Source of the DNA: Vigna angularis
Taxonomy: Eukaryota; Streptophyta; Magnoliopsida; Fabales; Fabaceae
Reading direction: 5' to 3'
Length of the DNA: 64,000 bases
Assembly (NCBI RefSeq): GCF_016808095.1
Contig: NC_068972.1
Coordinates: forward strand, 28,078,289 to 28,142,288
Below, piece by piece: positions 1 to 9,257 of the stretch. Numbering within the stretch: position 1 is the first letter of the stretch; every line of letters begins with the position of its first letter. Made by a program: the position numbers and the translations under genes. The notes under the pieces are model-generated. The model saw only the letters and a list, made by a program, of their open reading frames with translations, was not told the origin of the DNA and ran no database searches.

Positions 1-748
1 TAAACAATGCAAGCATTGAGCAAAGAGGAAAAACCCTAACTAATGATGAAAGAAAGCATAAGTCTTAGATTAAGATGCAAGCATAAATTCCATATATGAG
101 AGCTTCAAGAGATTACATTGATTCCCCAACAAACATACAGAGTTTAGTTCACCATATTCATGGTGAACCTAGATGAATTACAATGAAAGTATGAAAGAAT
201 AAACCCTGAAAAGGTGAAGAGGTAGCCTGAGTATCCAAGATCCTCCTTCAAAGGGGTGGAAGAGAGAGTGTTTGCCTCCGTTCTGCCAAAGATGTCTAAC
301 CCTAGGAACCCCTAAAGCTTATATATCATTCGTAAATTACAAAAAGTCAAGCCCAAGCCCATTAAAGTGCCGCTCAGCGGTAAAGTACCGCTCAGCGGTG
401 ACTGCGCGTCACGTTTCTTCCCCTCAGCGGCCATTTTGCCCCTCAGCGGACCTCCCGTGGCTTCCTGAGTGCCGCTCAGCGGTAGAATGCCGCTGAGCGG
501 TGACTTCGACTTCTTCTTTTTGCACTCTTTGATTCCTTTTCTGATTCTATCTCTCTCCTTCTTCACTTCTTTCACTAAATTCACCTTAAAACCTGCACAA
601 AAACACTGAAATCAAGCATAAACCTGTCCAGCTCTCTTATTTCTGAAAATATAGATAAAAGGCATGATTTCAAGCTAGTTTCTAAGTCTAAAGGTTGCTT
701 TTAGTATCAATTTTAAGCATGAAAATAACAGTTTTTCAACTGTTATCA
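1..748 (-). repeat. A0 3' LTR (truncated by window start)
   Basis: This matches 13679-14426 almost base for base and ends in TGTTATCA, the inverted form of the family's TGATAACA terminus. It holds the palindrome cluster (about 367-505) and the inverted TATA region near 315-325. The small frames inside it are not genes. Confidence 0.93.
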
Positions 749-2018
749 CAACCCCAAACTTAGAACTTTGCTTGTCCTCAAGCAAAACAAAATGTAACTC
801 CATCTCCAACCAATTCATATGATGGTTCACTCATTCAAAATCCTTTTCTCAAGATAAGTAACAACTTCACTCAACCTTATGACCAAGAGTTCATTCAAGA
901 TGTGCACATGCTTTAGTATTCACAAAGTCATTTAAATTCCAACAAATGCTATTTTTATGAATGATCAATCAATTAAGCATGGATGTTCATGTGCTTATGG
1001 ACTATTTCCTCACTAGGTAAAGTGTTTCACTCAACACACAAGTGTATAAGAGGTAAAGTGTTTCACTCCTTCACTCTACTATCACAATGTCACATGAATC
1101 AACTTTGCCTTTCATTTTACCACAATCAAAAACATTCACAAGCATGCATCATCACAAGGACTTTTCAATGGCTTATAATGTGGCTGGGCTAACAAGAAAA
1201 TTGGTTTTTCTGGATCACAAAATCCTTGAGTTAAGAGAATCATAACAACACAATCATCTTATTCATTCCCAACTTTCTTTTACCTTTACATTTGCATTGA
1301 GCTTTACTTCTTTTTCTTTTCCTTTACATATTCTTACTTTTTAGCTCTTAGCTCAATGCTTTTCTTTTCATGTTTTCCCAACAACCCCAAACTTGAACAT
1401 TTAACAATACCATACAAGATCTTCTACTTAACTCAAGGTAAAGATTTTCAATCAAAGGTTTCAAGTGTATGTTCAAGGCTAAGGGTTCAAAGGATAGAAC
1501 ACAACGTGTTCTCTTTTAGTAGGCTAACTTTATGAATTTGGCCAATAAAAAGGGTTCCAACAAATGGCCTTGATCACATGATGCAAAACAAGCAATTGAT
1601 TCAATCATAGAAAACCTGGGCAAAATCATTCATGCTTTCAAAGTAATAGCATTCAATCATACCAAAAACTCTGGAGCTCAAAACCTCACATATAAGCTCA
1701 TTCACATTTGACATACACATCCTGCTTAATCTCACAATCACAATCATAATATCATGCATTTGTTCACAAAGCTTGTGAATCACCTGTATAAGCATTTTAA
1801 TGTGCACATCTATCTCAACATCAATCAATCAATAAGCATCATCAAGCAGTACTTATCACACAATCACAGTTAATAGCAAACCATCATAACAAACCAAGTT
1901 TTCAATAGAGTACATCAAACCCTAATCTAAAAACAAAAACAAATAATTCAGAAAACTTAAACCACAAAAGCATAATCATATAATAGCATTCATCAGTAAA
2001 TGCTATCTCAGCTCCTCA
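749..2018 (-). other. A0 3' noncoding region with polypurine tract
   Basis: No convincing gene is present. The 13 bases next to the LTR (749-761) are, on the minus strand, AAGTTTGGGGTTG, the likely polypurine tract that primes plus-strand DNA. A second copy lies near 1380-1392. The same roughly 1.2-kb region recurs in A1, A2, A3, A4 and A5, so it is a conserved untranslated part of the element. A hairpin at 1983-2006 has 8-bp arms and an 8-base loop and lies just after the second-ORF stop. Confidence 0.75.
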
Positions 2019-3203
2019 TCAGTCTGAGCTGTCCTCTGTATCTTCCTCTTCCTCCTCATCTTCATCATCATCAAATGCATCCTCCTCCTCAGCTTCATCT
2101 TCTTCCATATCTCTAGCTGAAGCTTCAGCTGCTCCAGCTCCTCCTCCATGTACTGGTTCTTCTGGCCAAGCTACTACATTGTGGAATTCATCCATAGTCC
2201 ACCTGTGGGCTGGAGGTGTATCATACATCCCCACTATCATCTCAGCAGTGGCCACCTGCCCTCTGTGAATGGACTGCAACTGAGCACCTATAAGAGACAT
2301 ATACATGTCCCTCATCTGAAATGGTTCTGCTTCATGTGTATCAGCAGATGTTTGGCTCTGTGCTGGCCCTCTCTCTCTACGAGCACGGCGTGGTGGAACT
2401 GGCTGAGCTACATCCTCACCTCCACAGTACTGTCTATAGTAAGCCTCATCAATAGCTTTTCTTGGCCTCTCAAATGGTGGAACAGAAGTGTCCACCCCAG
2501 CTAGCTTGCAAAGGTGAGTGATCAAAGAAGGATGTCCTAGTGGTGCTTTGTTGTTTGAGGTGTTAGCACATACACTAATTTCATCAGCTATCACCTGCCC
2601 AATATTAACATTCAAATTTCTGATAGCACAGTAGATGAATAGTGCCCTGCTAAGAGTAATATCTGACACATGTGAACATGGCTGAATGTTGGCATGAGAA
2701 AATGCCATCCAATATTTTGCAAGAGGAGTCAAATCTGTCCTCCTAATGTTAACCACTGAGCCAGATCTATTCCTTTGGAAGTGCCCTCCAGGTATACACA
2801 ACACTCTCTCCACATCCTCAAAATCAGCACCTTCCTCCATGCTAAGAGCAAACTGACATTGCTCACCAGCCCACACAGTATCCAGGAAGTTGTTGATAGA
2901 ATCAGGATAATCACCAATCTTCTTTGCATTGGTGTAAAAATCCTTTACTACAGCTATGTTGGCAGGTGCAGGATAAGTGGCTAGCTTTCCCCAATCATTC
3001 CCTAACACTTGCTCTCCAAATTGAGGAGCAAAGTTAGGTATCATTCCAACCTTTCTCTCCATCAGAAGTCTCCTGTCCTGAACCACCCTAAAGTGCTTCT
3101 CATGTTTCCTAGAGAGGAACCTGCCAGAATGGGGTTGCTCTGGTTCCTTTTCCTTTCTCTTGGTTGCCATGGTTTTCAATCTTTTTCCTGATGAAGATGC
3201 CAT
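2019..3203 (-). CDS. Athila-type second ORF ('envelope-like' / plant-transposon-protein domain)
   Basis: This is an uninterrupted frame of 394 codons starting MASSSGKR. The start at 3203 is chosen because it matches the start in A1, A2 and X and lies just after a likely splice acceptor. Residues of about 60-260 hold the conserved core, including APQFGEQ, CQFALSMEEG, RVLCIPGGHFQR, KYWMAFSHANIQPCSHVSDI and LGHPSLITHLC; I associate this with the domain Pfam calls a putative plant transposon protein. The last 40 residues or so are almost all Asp and Glu. The N terminus is basic. No signal peptide or membrane segment is visible, so the historical 'envelope' label is doubtful. Dead relatives are E (32640-33714) and reduced copies in A1 and A2. 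Function is unknown. Confidence 0.8.
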   Translation of the reverse strand: MASSSGKRLKTMATKRKEKEPEQPHSGRFLSRKHEKHFRVVQDRRLLMERKVGMIPNFAPQFGEQVLGNDWGKLATYPAPANIAVVKDFYTNAKKIGDYPDSINNFLDTVWAGEQCQFALSMEEGADFEDVERVLCIPGGHFQRNRSGSVVNIRRTDLTPLAKYWMAFSHANIQPCSHVSDITLSRALFIYCAIRNLNVNIGQVIADEISVCANTSNNKAPLGHPSLITHLCKLAGVDTSVPPFERPRKAIDEAYYRQYCGGEDVAQPVPPRRARRERGPAQSQTSADTHEAEPFQMRDMYMSLIGAQLQSIHRGQVATAEMIVGMYDTPPAHRWTMDEFHNVVAWPEEPVHGGGAGAAEASARDMEEDEAEEEDAFDDDEDEEEEEDTEDSSD

Positions 3204-3205
3204 AC

Positions 3206-3624
3206 CTACATTCAAAACACAAACAAAACCACAGAACATGATGTTAATCATTAGTGAAACACAGAACACAACTCCTTTCGAAGCTAAACCACCGCTGAGG
3301 GCCAGAATTTCCCCTCAGCGCCACCAGTACCAAATTCCAACTCGCAAAATTTCATAAAAACCAAATCTGGCAGAGTGCCGCTCAACGGCAGTTTACCCCT
3401 CAGCGGTAACTCTGCAGATTTTTGAAAAACCTGTTTTAAAGCTGACCTAACTCCACCCAAATGCAATTTTCAGTTTTCCAGTTCATAATAATGCAATTTA
3501 ATCGGTTCAAACATCAAATATATCATCAAATCATGCATAGAAATCAAAACCCCTAAATATTCATGCTTTGACAATCACATTCAAATTCAAGAACCCTAGA
3601 ATGAATAAAATGCATTTTACTTAC
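3206..3624 (-). other. putative leader intron of the second ORF
   Basis: On the minus strand a donor CCCAA|GTAAGT ends the leader at 3625, and a pyrimidine-rich acceptor ending TGTAG lies two bases before the ATG. The X copy has the same pair at 15471 and 15888, giving 418 bp against 419 bp here. The conservation of both sites and length supports a real intron. No transcript data are available. Confidence 0.5.
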
Positions 3625-3835
3625 TTGGGTGGAGATGCTAGATGCAATGAGAATGCTTCCAAGCTAGAATGCTCTCTTCCAACCCCAAACTTTGATGGCA
3701 CACTAGTGAAAAAGTGAGTGGAAGAGATATTTACTTAAGAAGGAAGAGTGAAAAGATGTGAAAAACCTAGGAGAAGGTGTGTGGAAGTGTTTGTGCAGAG
3801 AAAAGCTTGGAAAGAAACCCTAAAACGCAGCTTGA

Positions 3836-3931
3836 AGTATAAAAATATCCTAATGGGCTCGGGTCCCGCTAAGGGGAATTAAAGCCCAATCTGCGAGAGT
3901 ACCGCTCAGCGGTAAAATACCGCTCAGCGGC
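3836..3931 (-). promoter_or_regulatory. putative internal promoter for the second ORF
   Basis: Two copies of CCGCTCAGCGG (3902-3912 and 3920-3930) precede, on the minus strand, a TATA-like GATATTTTTATAC stretch at about 3837-3849. About 210 nt further on is a splice donor, then the second ORF. The same palindromes stand upstream of the TATA box in the LTRs. Equivalent blocks occur in A1, A2, A5 and X and are absent from A3, which lacks the second ORF. Confidence 0.45.
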
Positions 3932-4071
3932 ACTTTCGTGATGTGCTCCTCTCCTTCTTTTCTTAACCTACGTGTCTTCCCTACATGCCCCTCATGGGTT
4001 CCCTGCAATTCAATGTTAAAAATGCTTATGCAAATCCTAACTAAAATAAACAAACAAAAACAATCAATCAA

Positions 4072-4396
4072 CTGGGTTGCCTCCCAGGTAGCGCTTGTTT
4101 AACGTCACGAGCCTGACCCAAAATCCACCAACACCCATCAGTAGGTGTTTCAAACTTACCAACACCCATAAGTAGGTGCAAAATTTCTTACCAACACCCA
4201 TCAGTAGGTGTTACAACATAGTATCCTTCAGTAGATACTTAACCACCTAGCATCCTTCAGTAGATGCTATCTCCAACAAAATAGTTACAAAATAAAGTCC
4301 ACAACTTAAAAATTACTAAACCAAAATAAAATCAAAAGTTTGTCAATCACTGGGTTGCCTCCCAGCAAGCGCTCTTTTAACGTCATTAGCTTGACC
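4072..4396 (-). other. hairpin array between two conserved GGAGGCAACCCA motifs (A0)
   Basis: The two conserved motifs lie at about 4072-4120 and 4348-4396. Between them are inverted repeats at 4130-4149, 4163-4178, 4193-4212, 4220-4239 and 4248-4269. Arms differ (AACACC, CACC, AACACC, AGTATC, TAGCATC) but each pairs with its partner, and the 8-base loop is nearly constant (TACTGATG on the minus strand). This occupies the place where pol would lie. Confidence 0.7.
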
Positions 4397-6230
4397 CAAT
4401 AAAGTTCAAGTTCCATCTTCTTTATAGTTGATGTAATCATTCCACCAACTTCTCAACTGCTTCCTTTGGACTGTCTTGATTCTTCTAGAACATGGAGACT
4501 CTATCTCTATCATCTCCTTCTCTTTAAAGCCCTTCACAACCCACAACTTGTTCTTGATTCTTACTGGTGTGCCAAGTTGGAGTCTTCTTTTCTTCCAGTC
4601 TCTAGGAATTTCTTCTCCTCTTCCAATCTCCTCTTCCTTGGGTACCTGAAACAACAAACAATGGTTACCTGAAACCTCAAGATCTTCATCTTTATGTCTA
4701 GTCATGGGTGCATCTCGAAATGCAGCTTTATAACTAGCCTCTTTCTCCTTTGCTTGCATTTCATCCTTGAAGACATCCACCACCACTCTCTCCTCTCTAT
4801 CCTGAAGCACTACTATACCTTCATGTACATCAATGATGGCCCTGGCCGTTTTCATAAACGGTCTTCCAAGTATGATAGGTATCTTCTCGGTCTCCATTTT
4901 CATCACCACAAAGTCTGCTAAAAACTGAAGTTTGCCAACACAAACTATAATGTCCTCAGCAATCCCACATGGCTCCTTTGAAGACCCATCGGCCATTACT
5001 AGATTAACCTTTACAGGTTTCACTTTAACATTGCCAATTTGCTCCAGTAAAGAGTAAGGTATCAAGTTAACACTTGAACCTAAATCAAGGAGAGCTTTCT
5101 TTACCTTTTTCTTCCCTATAGTACAAGGGATAGAAAAACTACCTGGATCTGGTGCTTTAGGAGGGAATGACTCTTGCTTAACAGGTATACACTTTTCTTC
5201 CTCAACATCTCTACGTCTCTTCTTTGTAGAGGTTCCTTCATCTGATTTTGTGTATACTGAAATTTTCTGTAGAATTTGTTCCCAAGGTGCGTCATTGTCC
5301 ACCATTCTGAATAACTCTGTGAAGTCCATTTGTTTCTCTTGATTTGTTGGAAAAGGAAAAATGTTCTTTCTTTCTACTTCTCTTCTTTCTTCTGTTTCGT
5401 CTTCTTCTAACTCAATTATCTCTTCATTAACACTCTTTACCACTTTGCACTCTTCTCTGGGGTTAACCTCAGTATTAGCCCCAAAATTTCTATCTGGTCT
5501 TTCTTCCAATCGCTTGGTAATCTGACCCATTTGAATCTCCCAATTCTTTATAGCAGCTTCAGTGCTCTTTTGAGAAGATTCTGTTTTCTGTATGAACTGC
5601 TGAAGAGTTTCTTCCAACCTTGTTTGTCTTTCATTCAGCATAGATAACTGTTGCCACAAGGTTGGTTGCTGCTGCTGCTTATTATATTGATTCGCTTGCC
5701 CAGTTTGTCCTTGGCCAATGCTTGGATGTGGTTTCCACCCTTGATTGTAATTCCCTTGACGGTATGGAAATTGATTAGCCATGAAATTAACATCCTCCAC
5801 GGCTTCCACTGGAAAAGCACACTGACCATTGACATGATCACCTCCACATAATTCGCACAACTGGGTTTGTACCTGTGCAGCAGATTTCAGCTCTTTAGGT
5901 AATTGAGCCAAAGTTTTAGTCAGAGTCTCCAGCTGTTGAGTTAGAATTTTGTTCTGAGCTAGCAAGGCATCATGTGTTTGTAATTGAAGAACTCCTTTTT
6001 GTTGCATAGGAGCTCCTCTCGCACTGTGCAGCTCATTGTCACTAGTAGCCATGTTTTCTATAATTTCAGTTGCTTCCTCTGGAGTCTTCCATTTAATATT
6101 GCCTCCTGCTGAGGCGTCCAGCATCATCTTGGTTTGTGAACCAAGCCCTCCAAGGAAAGTTAAGACTACTTCTTGATCTTCAAAACCATGCGTGGGAGTT
6201 TTACGTAACAAGCTTTTATACCTGTCCCAT

Positions 6231-7547
6231 TGATAACAGTTGAAAAACTGTTATTTTCATGCTTAATATTGATACTAAAAGCAACCTTTAGACTTAAAAA
6301 CTAGCTTGAAATCATGCAGTTTATCTATATTTTCATAAATAAGAGAGCTGGACAGGTTTATGCTTGATTTAAGTGTTTTTGTGCAGGTTTTGAGGTGAAT
6401 TTAGTGAAAAGAGTGAAGAAGGAGAGAGATGACATTAGAAAAGACAAGAAAGAGTGCAAAAAGAGAAGTCGAAGGCACCGCTCAGCGGCATTTTACCGCT
6501 GAGCGGCACTCAGGAGGTTGCGGGAGTCACGCTGAGGGGCAAAATGGCCGCTGAGGGGAAGAAACGAGTCACGCAACCACCGCTGAGCGGTAAATAGCGT
6601 TGAGCGGCACTTTTTGGGCTTGGGCTTTTGTAATCTTTTGTAACTCTAGAATAGTATATAAGGACTTGCACGTCCTAGGGTTAGACATCTTTGGCAGAAA
6701 CGAGGCAAACACTCTCTCTTCCACCCCTTTGAAGGAGGATCTTGGATGCTCAGGCTACCTCTTCACCTTTATTGGGTTTATTCTTTCATTCTTTCATTAT
6801 TGTTCATCTAGGTTCACCATGAATATGGTGAACTAAACCTTGTATGTTTGTTGGGGAATCAATGTAATCTCTTGAAGCTCTCATATATGGAATTTATGCT
6901 TGCATCTTAATCTAAGACTTATGCTTTCTTTCATCATTAGTTAGGGTTTTTCCTCTTTGCTTAATGCTTGCATTGTTTAACTCATTCTATTGCATGATTA
7001 TTGGTTTTGTCGATACGGACACGTACGGGGAAGTCTAGATCCGGGGAATTTCTCCCAATATTATACTGACAATATTATATTGGTTGTCGTTAAGCTCCTG
7101 CACTCATGAACTAATCATTAGGAATGCTAGGAATTGTATGAACTATTTGATTAGGGAGAAGCCATCTAGAATGGTACTTTAGAGAGTGGCATTAACAATG
7201 ATGATTTGAATGTTGAATTCCTAAAATGTATGAGAGTGGATGAGATGAAATTGACCCCCAACAACATATTCATTCATATAATCCATTGAAAGTGTTTATC
7301 TTTTGTCTTTGCCATTGATCAATTCATGCATACATGTTTAGTTTTCGTCTTGCATAATATAATCCAATTATTTCGTTTGTAAGTCTTAGCTAATCAACAA
7401 ACCACACAACTAAACTAGGCCGTGAGTCCTTTGGGAAGAACGATACTTGGTCTTACCAAGTTTATTACTTGAACGATTCGGTCATACTTGCCGATTGTGA
7501 AACAAGTTTGTGACATCATATTTTGGTGCTTACAAATTTGTCCATCA
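6231..7547 (+). repeat. A1 5' LTR
   Basis: It begins TGATAACAGTT and ends GTCCATCA. It starts with a 9-bp inverted repeat (6233-6254), has palindromes at 6478-6607 and a TATATA at 6655-6660. The length equals that of the 3' LTR exactly. Confidence 0.95.
6478..6660 (+). promoter_or_regulatory. LTR promoter: CCGCTNAGCGG palindromes and TATA box
   Basis: CCGCTCAGCGG at 6478 and CCGCTGAGCGG at 6496 are followed by four related GCTGAGNGG boxes up to 6607. A TATATAAG box starts at 6655. Spacing of roughly 50 to 180 bases upstream of TATA suits a transcription-factor array. Transcription would start a few tens of bases later and yield the genomic RNA. Confidence 0.6.
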
Positions 7548-7553
7548 AGTTTT

Positions 7554-7571
7554 TGGCGCCGTTGCCGGGGA
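7554..7571 (+). other. primer-binding site, tRNA-Asp
   Basis: TGGCGCCGTTGCCGGGGA is, from memory of plant tRNA-Asp(GUC), fully complementary to its 3' end including CCA. It lies 6 bases after the LTR, as expected for minus-strand priming. Confidence 0.88.
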
Positions 7572-7617
7572 CTCGTGGTTTAACTGGTTAATTTGTGTGA
7601 TAATTGATTATCTTTGA

Positions 7618-7830
7618 CTTTTTGAATTTCTGTTTTTATTTTTTCTGTTTTTATTTTTTCTGTTTTTATTTTATTTTATTTTATTTGATTAGGTTAGATT
7701 TTATTTTTTAGATTAGATTTTATTTTATTCTATCTTTTAGATTAGGTTAGATTTTATTTTTTTTTAGATTAGGTTTTATTTGATTCTATCTTTTAAATCT
7801 TTTTATCTTCTGAATATATATCTTCTTCTA
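7618..7830 (+). repeat. A1 T-rich leader tract
   Basis: Low-complexity repeats of TTTTA and TCTGTTTTTATT lie between the primer site and the gag ORF. An equivalent tract of varying length is found at the same place in A0, A2, A3, A5 and A6. Confidence 0.85.
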
Positions 7831-7883
7831 TATCTTTTGTGCTAACAAATATTTCCTAGAGTTTTGTGCCTAATGTCTGCAGA

Positions 7884-8705
7884 ATGCAATTTGGTCAAGA
7901 ATTTAACTATATGGGCACTCAATTCTACCAAAGTAATCTCAACCAATGGTGGGAACCTCACTCAAGCATGGATCAAAGCCAATTTTGGCAAGCTGCCGGA
8001 CAATTTGAGAACCAACCACAACAACAATGGCAGCAACAACCCTTTCTATCAGGAAGTTTGGATAGGTTGGAGGACACCCTTCAACGATTTTTGAAAAATT
8101 CCGACTCTACTCAGAAAAGCATTGAAGAATCATTTAAAAGAATGGAGATGCAACTTCATTACATCAGTCAGAGATTGAATGATGAGGTTAATACTGAAGT
8201 TAACCTTAAGGAGGAAGGGCAAATCATTATCACCGAAAGTGACAAGATTCTTGATAAGGAAAAATTAGAGGAAGATGAAGAAAGGGTAGAGAGAAAAGAG
8301 AAAGAAGAGTTGAGTGAGAAAAATAAAGATGAAGAAAAAGAGAACGAAGTGGTTGAGAGAGAAGAGAGAAAGAAGATTTGTGTGAAAATAAAGAAGTTGA
8401 AAAGAAAAAGAAAAGGGAAGAAAAAAATAAAAGAAAAGAAAAAGAGAAAATTGAGGGAGAGAAAAAGGAAGAAAAAGAAGATGAGAGGAAAGAAGAAGAA
8501 ATCATATGAAAAATCACATCCTCATCTAAAGAAGAATCATAGGAAGGAAAAGAAGTTCAAGTGCTTTATGGAAATCTTCAAGAAATTGGAGATTAAAGTT
8601 CCTATGATTGAGACACTGCAACAGGTTCCTGGTTTGATCAAATTTCTGAAGAAGTTCAGTAGAAAGAAGAAAAAGAAGAAGGAACTCGAGTTTGGGTCAA
8701 GCTAA
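7884..8705 (+). CDS. A1 mini-gag protein
   Basis: This is an intact 273-codon frame starting MQFGQEFNYMG. The ATG at 7884 follows a TCTGCAG that resembles a splice acceptor; the frame is open upstream only through a GTG. Residues of about 1-55 are rich in Gln, Asn and Trp and correspond to the linker that follows the zinc knuckle in A0. Residues of about 60-105 are coiled-coil-like, 110-200 are almost pure Lys/Glu/Arg, and about 205-250 (FKCFMEIFKKLEIKVP...) match the segment just before protease in A3. The capsid-like part and knuckle are absent. The frame stops in the conserved region downstream. It may be an RNA- or gag-binding protein, or merely tolerated; the function is unknown. Confidence 0.7.
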   Translation: MQFGQEFNYMGTQFYQSNLNQWWEPHSSMDQSQFWQAAGQFENQPQQQWQQQPFLSGSLDRLEDTLQRFLKNSDSTQKSIEESFKRMEMQLHYISQRLNDEVNTEVNLKEEGQIIITESDKILDKEKLEEDEERVERKEKEELSEKNKDEEKENEVVEREERKKICVKIKKLKRKRKGKKKIKEKKKRKLRERKRKKKKMRGKKKKSYEKSHPHLKKNHRKEKKFKCFMEIFKKLEIKVPMIETLQQVPGLIKFLKKFSRKKKKKKELEFGSS

Positions 8706-9025
8706 TGACGTTAAAAGAGCGCTTGCTGGGAGGCAACCCAGTGATTTAAGAACTTTTGATTTTATTTTGGTTTTGTAATTTTTAAGTAGTGGACTTTATT
8801 TTGTAACTAGTTTTTTGGAGATAGCATCTACTGAAGGATGCTAGGTGGTTAAGTATCTACTGAGGGATACTATGTTGTAACACCTACTGATGGGTGTTGG
8901 TAAGAAATTTTGCACCTACTGATGGGTGCTAGTAAGTTTGAAACACCTACTGATGGGTGTTGGTGGATTTTGGGTCAGGCTCGTGACGTTAAACAAGCGC
9001 TACCTGGGAGGCAACCCAGTTGATT
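8703..9025 (+). other. hairpin array between two conserved motifs (A1)
   Basis: Five inverted repeats stand at 8822-8843, 8852-8871, 8879-8898, 8912-8929 and 8942-8961. Their 5' arms are TAGCATC, AGTATC, AACACC, GCACC and AACACC, each with an exact complement after an 8-base loop (TACTGAAG, TACTGAGG or TACTGATG). Copies of the GACGTTAAA...GGGAGGCAACCCAG motif flank the array at about 8706-8745 and 8985-9023. Confidence 0.75.
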
Positions 9026-9160
9026 GATTGTTTTTGTTTGTTTATTTTTAGTTAGGATTTGCATAAGCATTTTCAACATTGAATTGCAGGGAACCTATGA
9101 GGGACATGTAGGGAAGGCACGTAGGTCAAGAAAAGAAGGAGAGGAGCACTTCACGAAAGT

Positions 9161-9257
9161 GCCGCTGAGCGGCCATTACCGCTGAGCGGTACTATCGTAG
9201 AGGGGCTTAAGTTCCCCTTAGCGGGACCCGAGCCCATTAGGGTATTTTTAATACCCC
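9161..9257 (+). promoter_or_regulatory. putative internal promoter (A1)
   Basis: CCGCTGAGCGG occurs at 9162 and 9179, followed by GGGTATTTTTAATACCCC at 9240-9257 as a TATA-like element. This is the same arrangement as upstream of the intact second ORF in A0. Confidence 0.42.

Noticed and set aside
272..584. Two identical small frame pairs in the LTR (also at 13950-14262), and the related frames at 35734 and 43817
   Set aside because: They are identical because the LTRs are identical. They run through the palindrome cluster in both directions and have no protein-like features.
3204..3269. 22-codon hydrophobic N-terminal extension of the second ORF, resembling a signal peptide
   Set aside because: It lies in the putative intron next to the acceptor. 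In X and A1 the same region reads differently and contains stops, so it is not conserved as protein.
8230..8517. Antisense frame of Ser/Phe-rich sequence over the mini-gag (similar at 28125-28400)
   Set aside because: It is the mirror of the Lys/Glu-rich AAG/GAA codon run; open frames opposite such runs are expected.
8822..8961. CRISPR-like or simple tandem array
   Set aside because: Units are of unequal length with changing arms and no constant repeat plus unique spacer pattern, and this is a plant genome.
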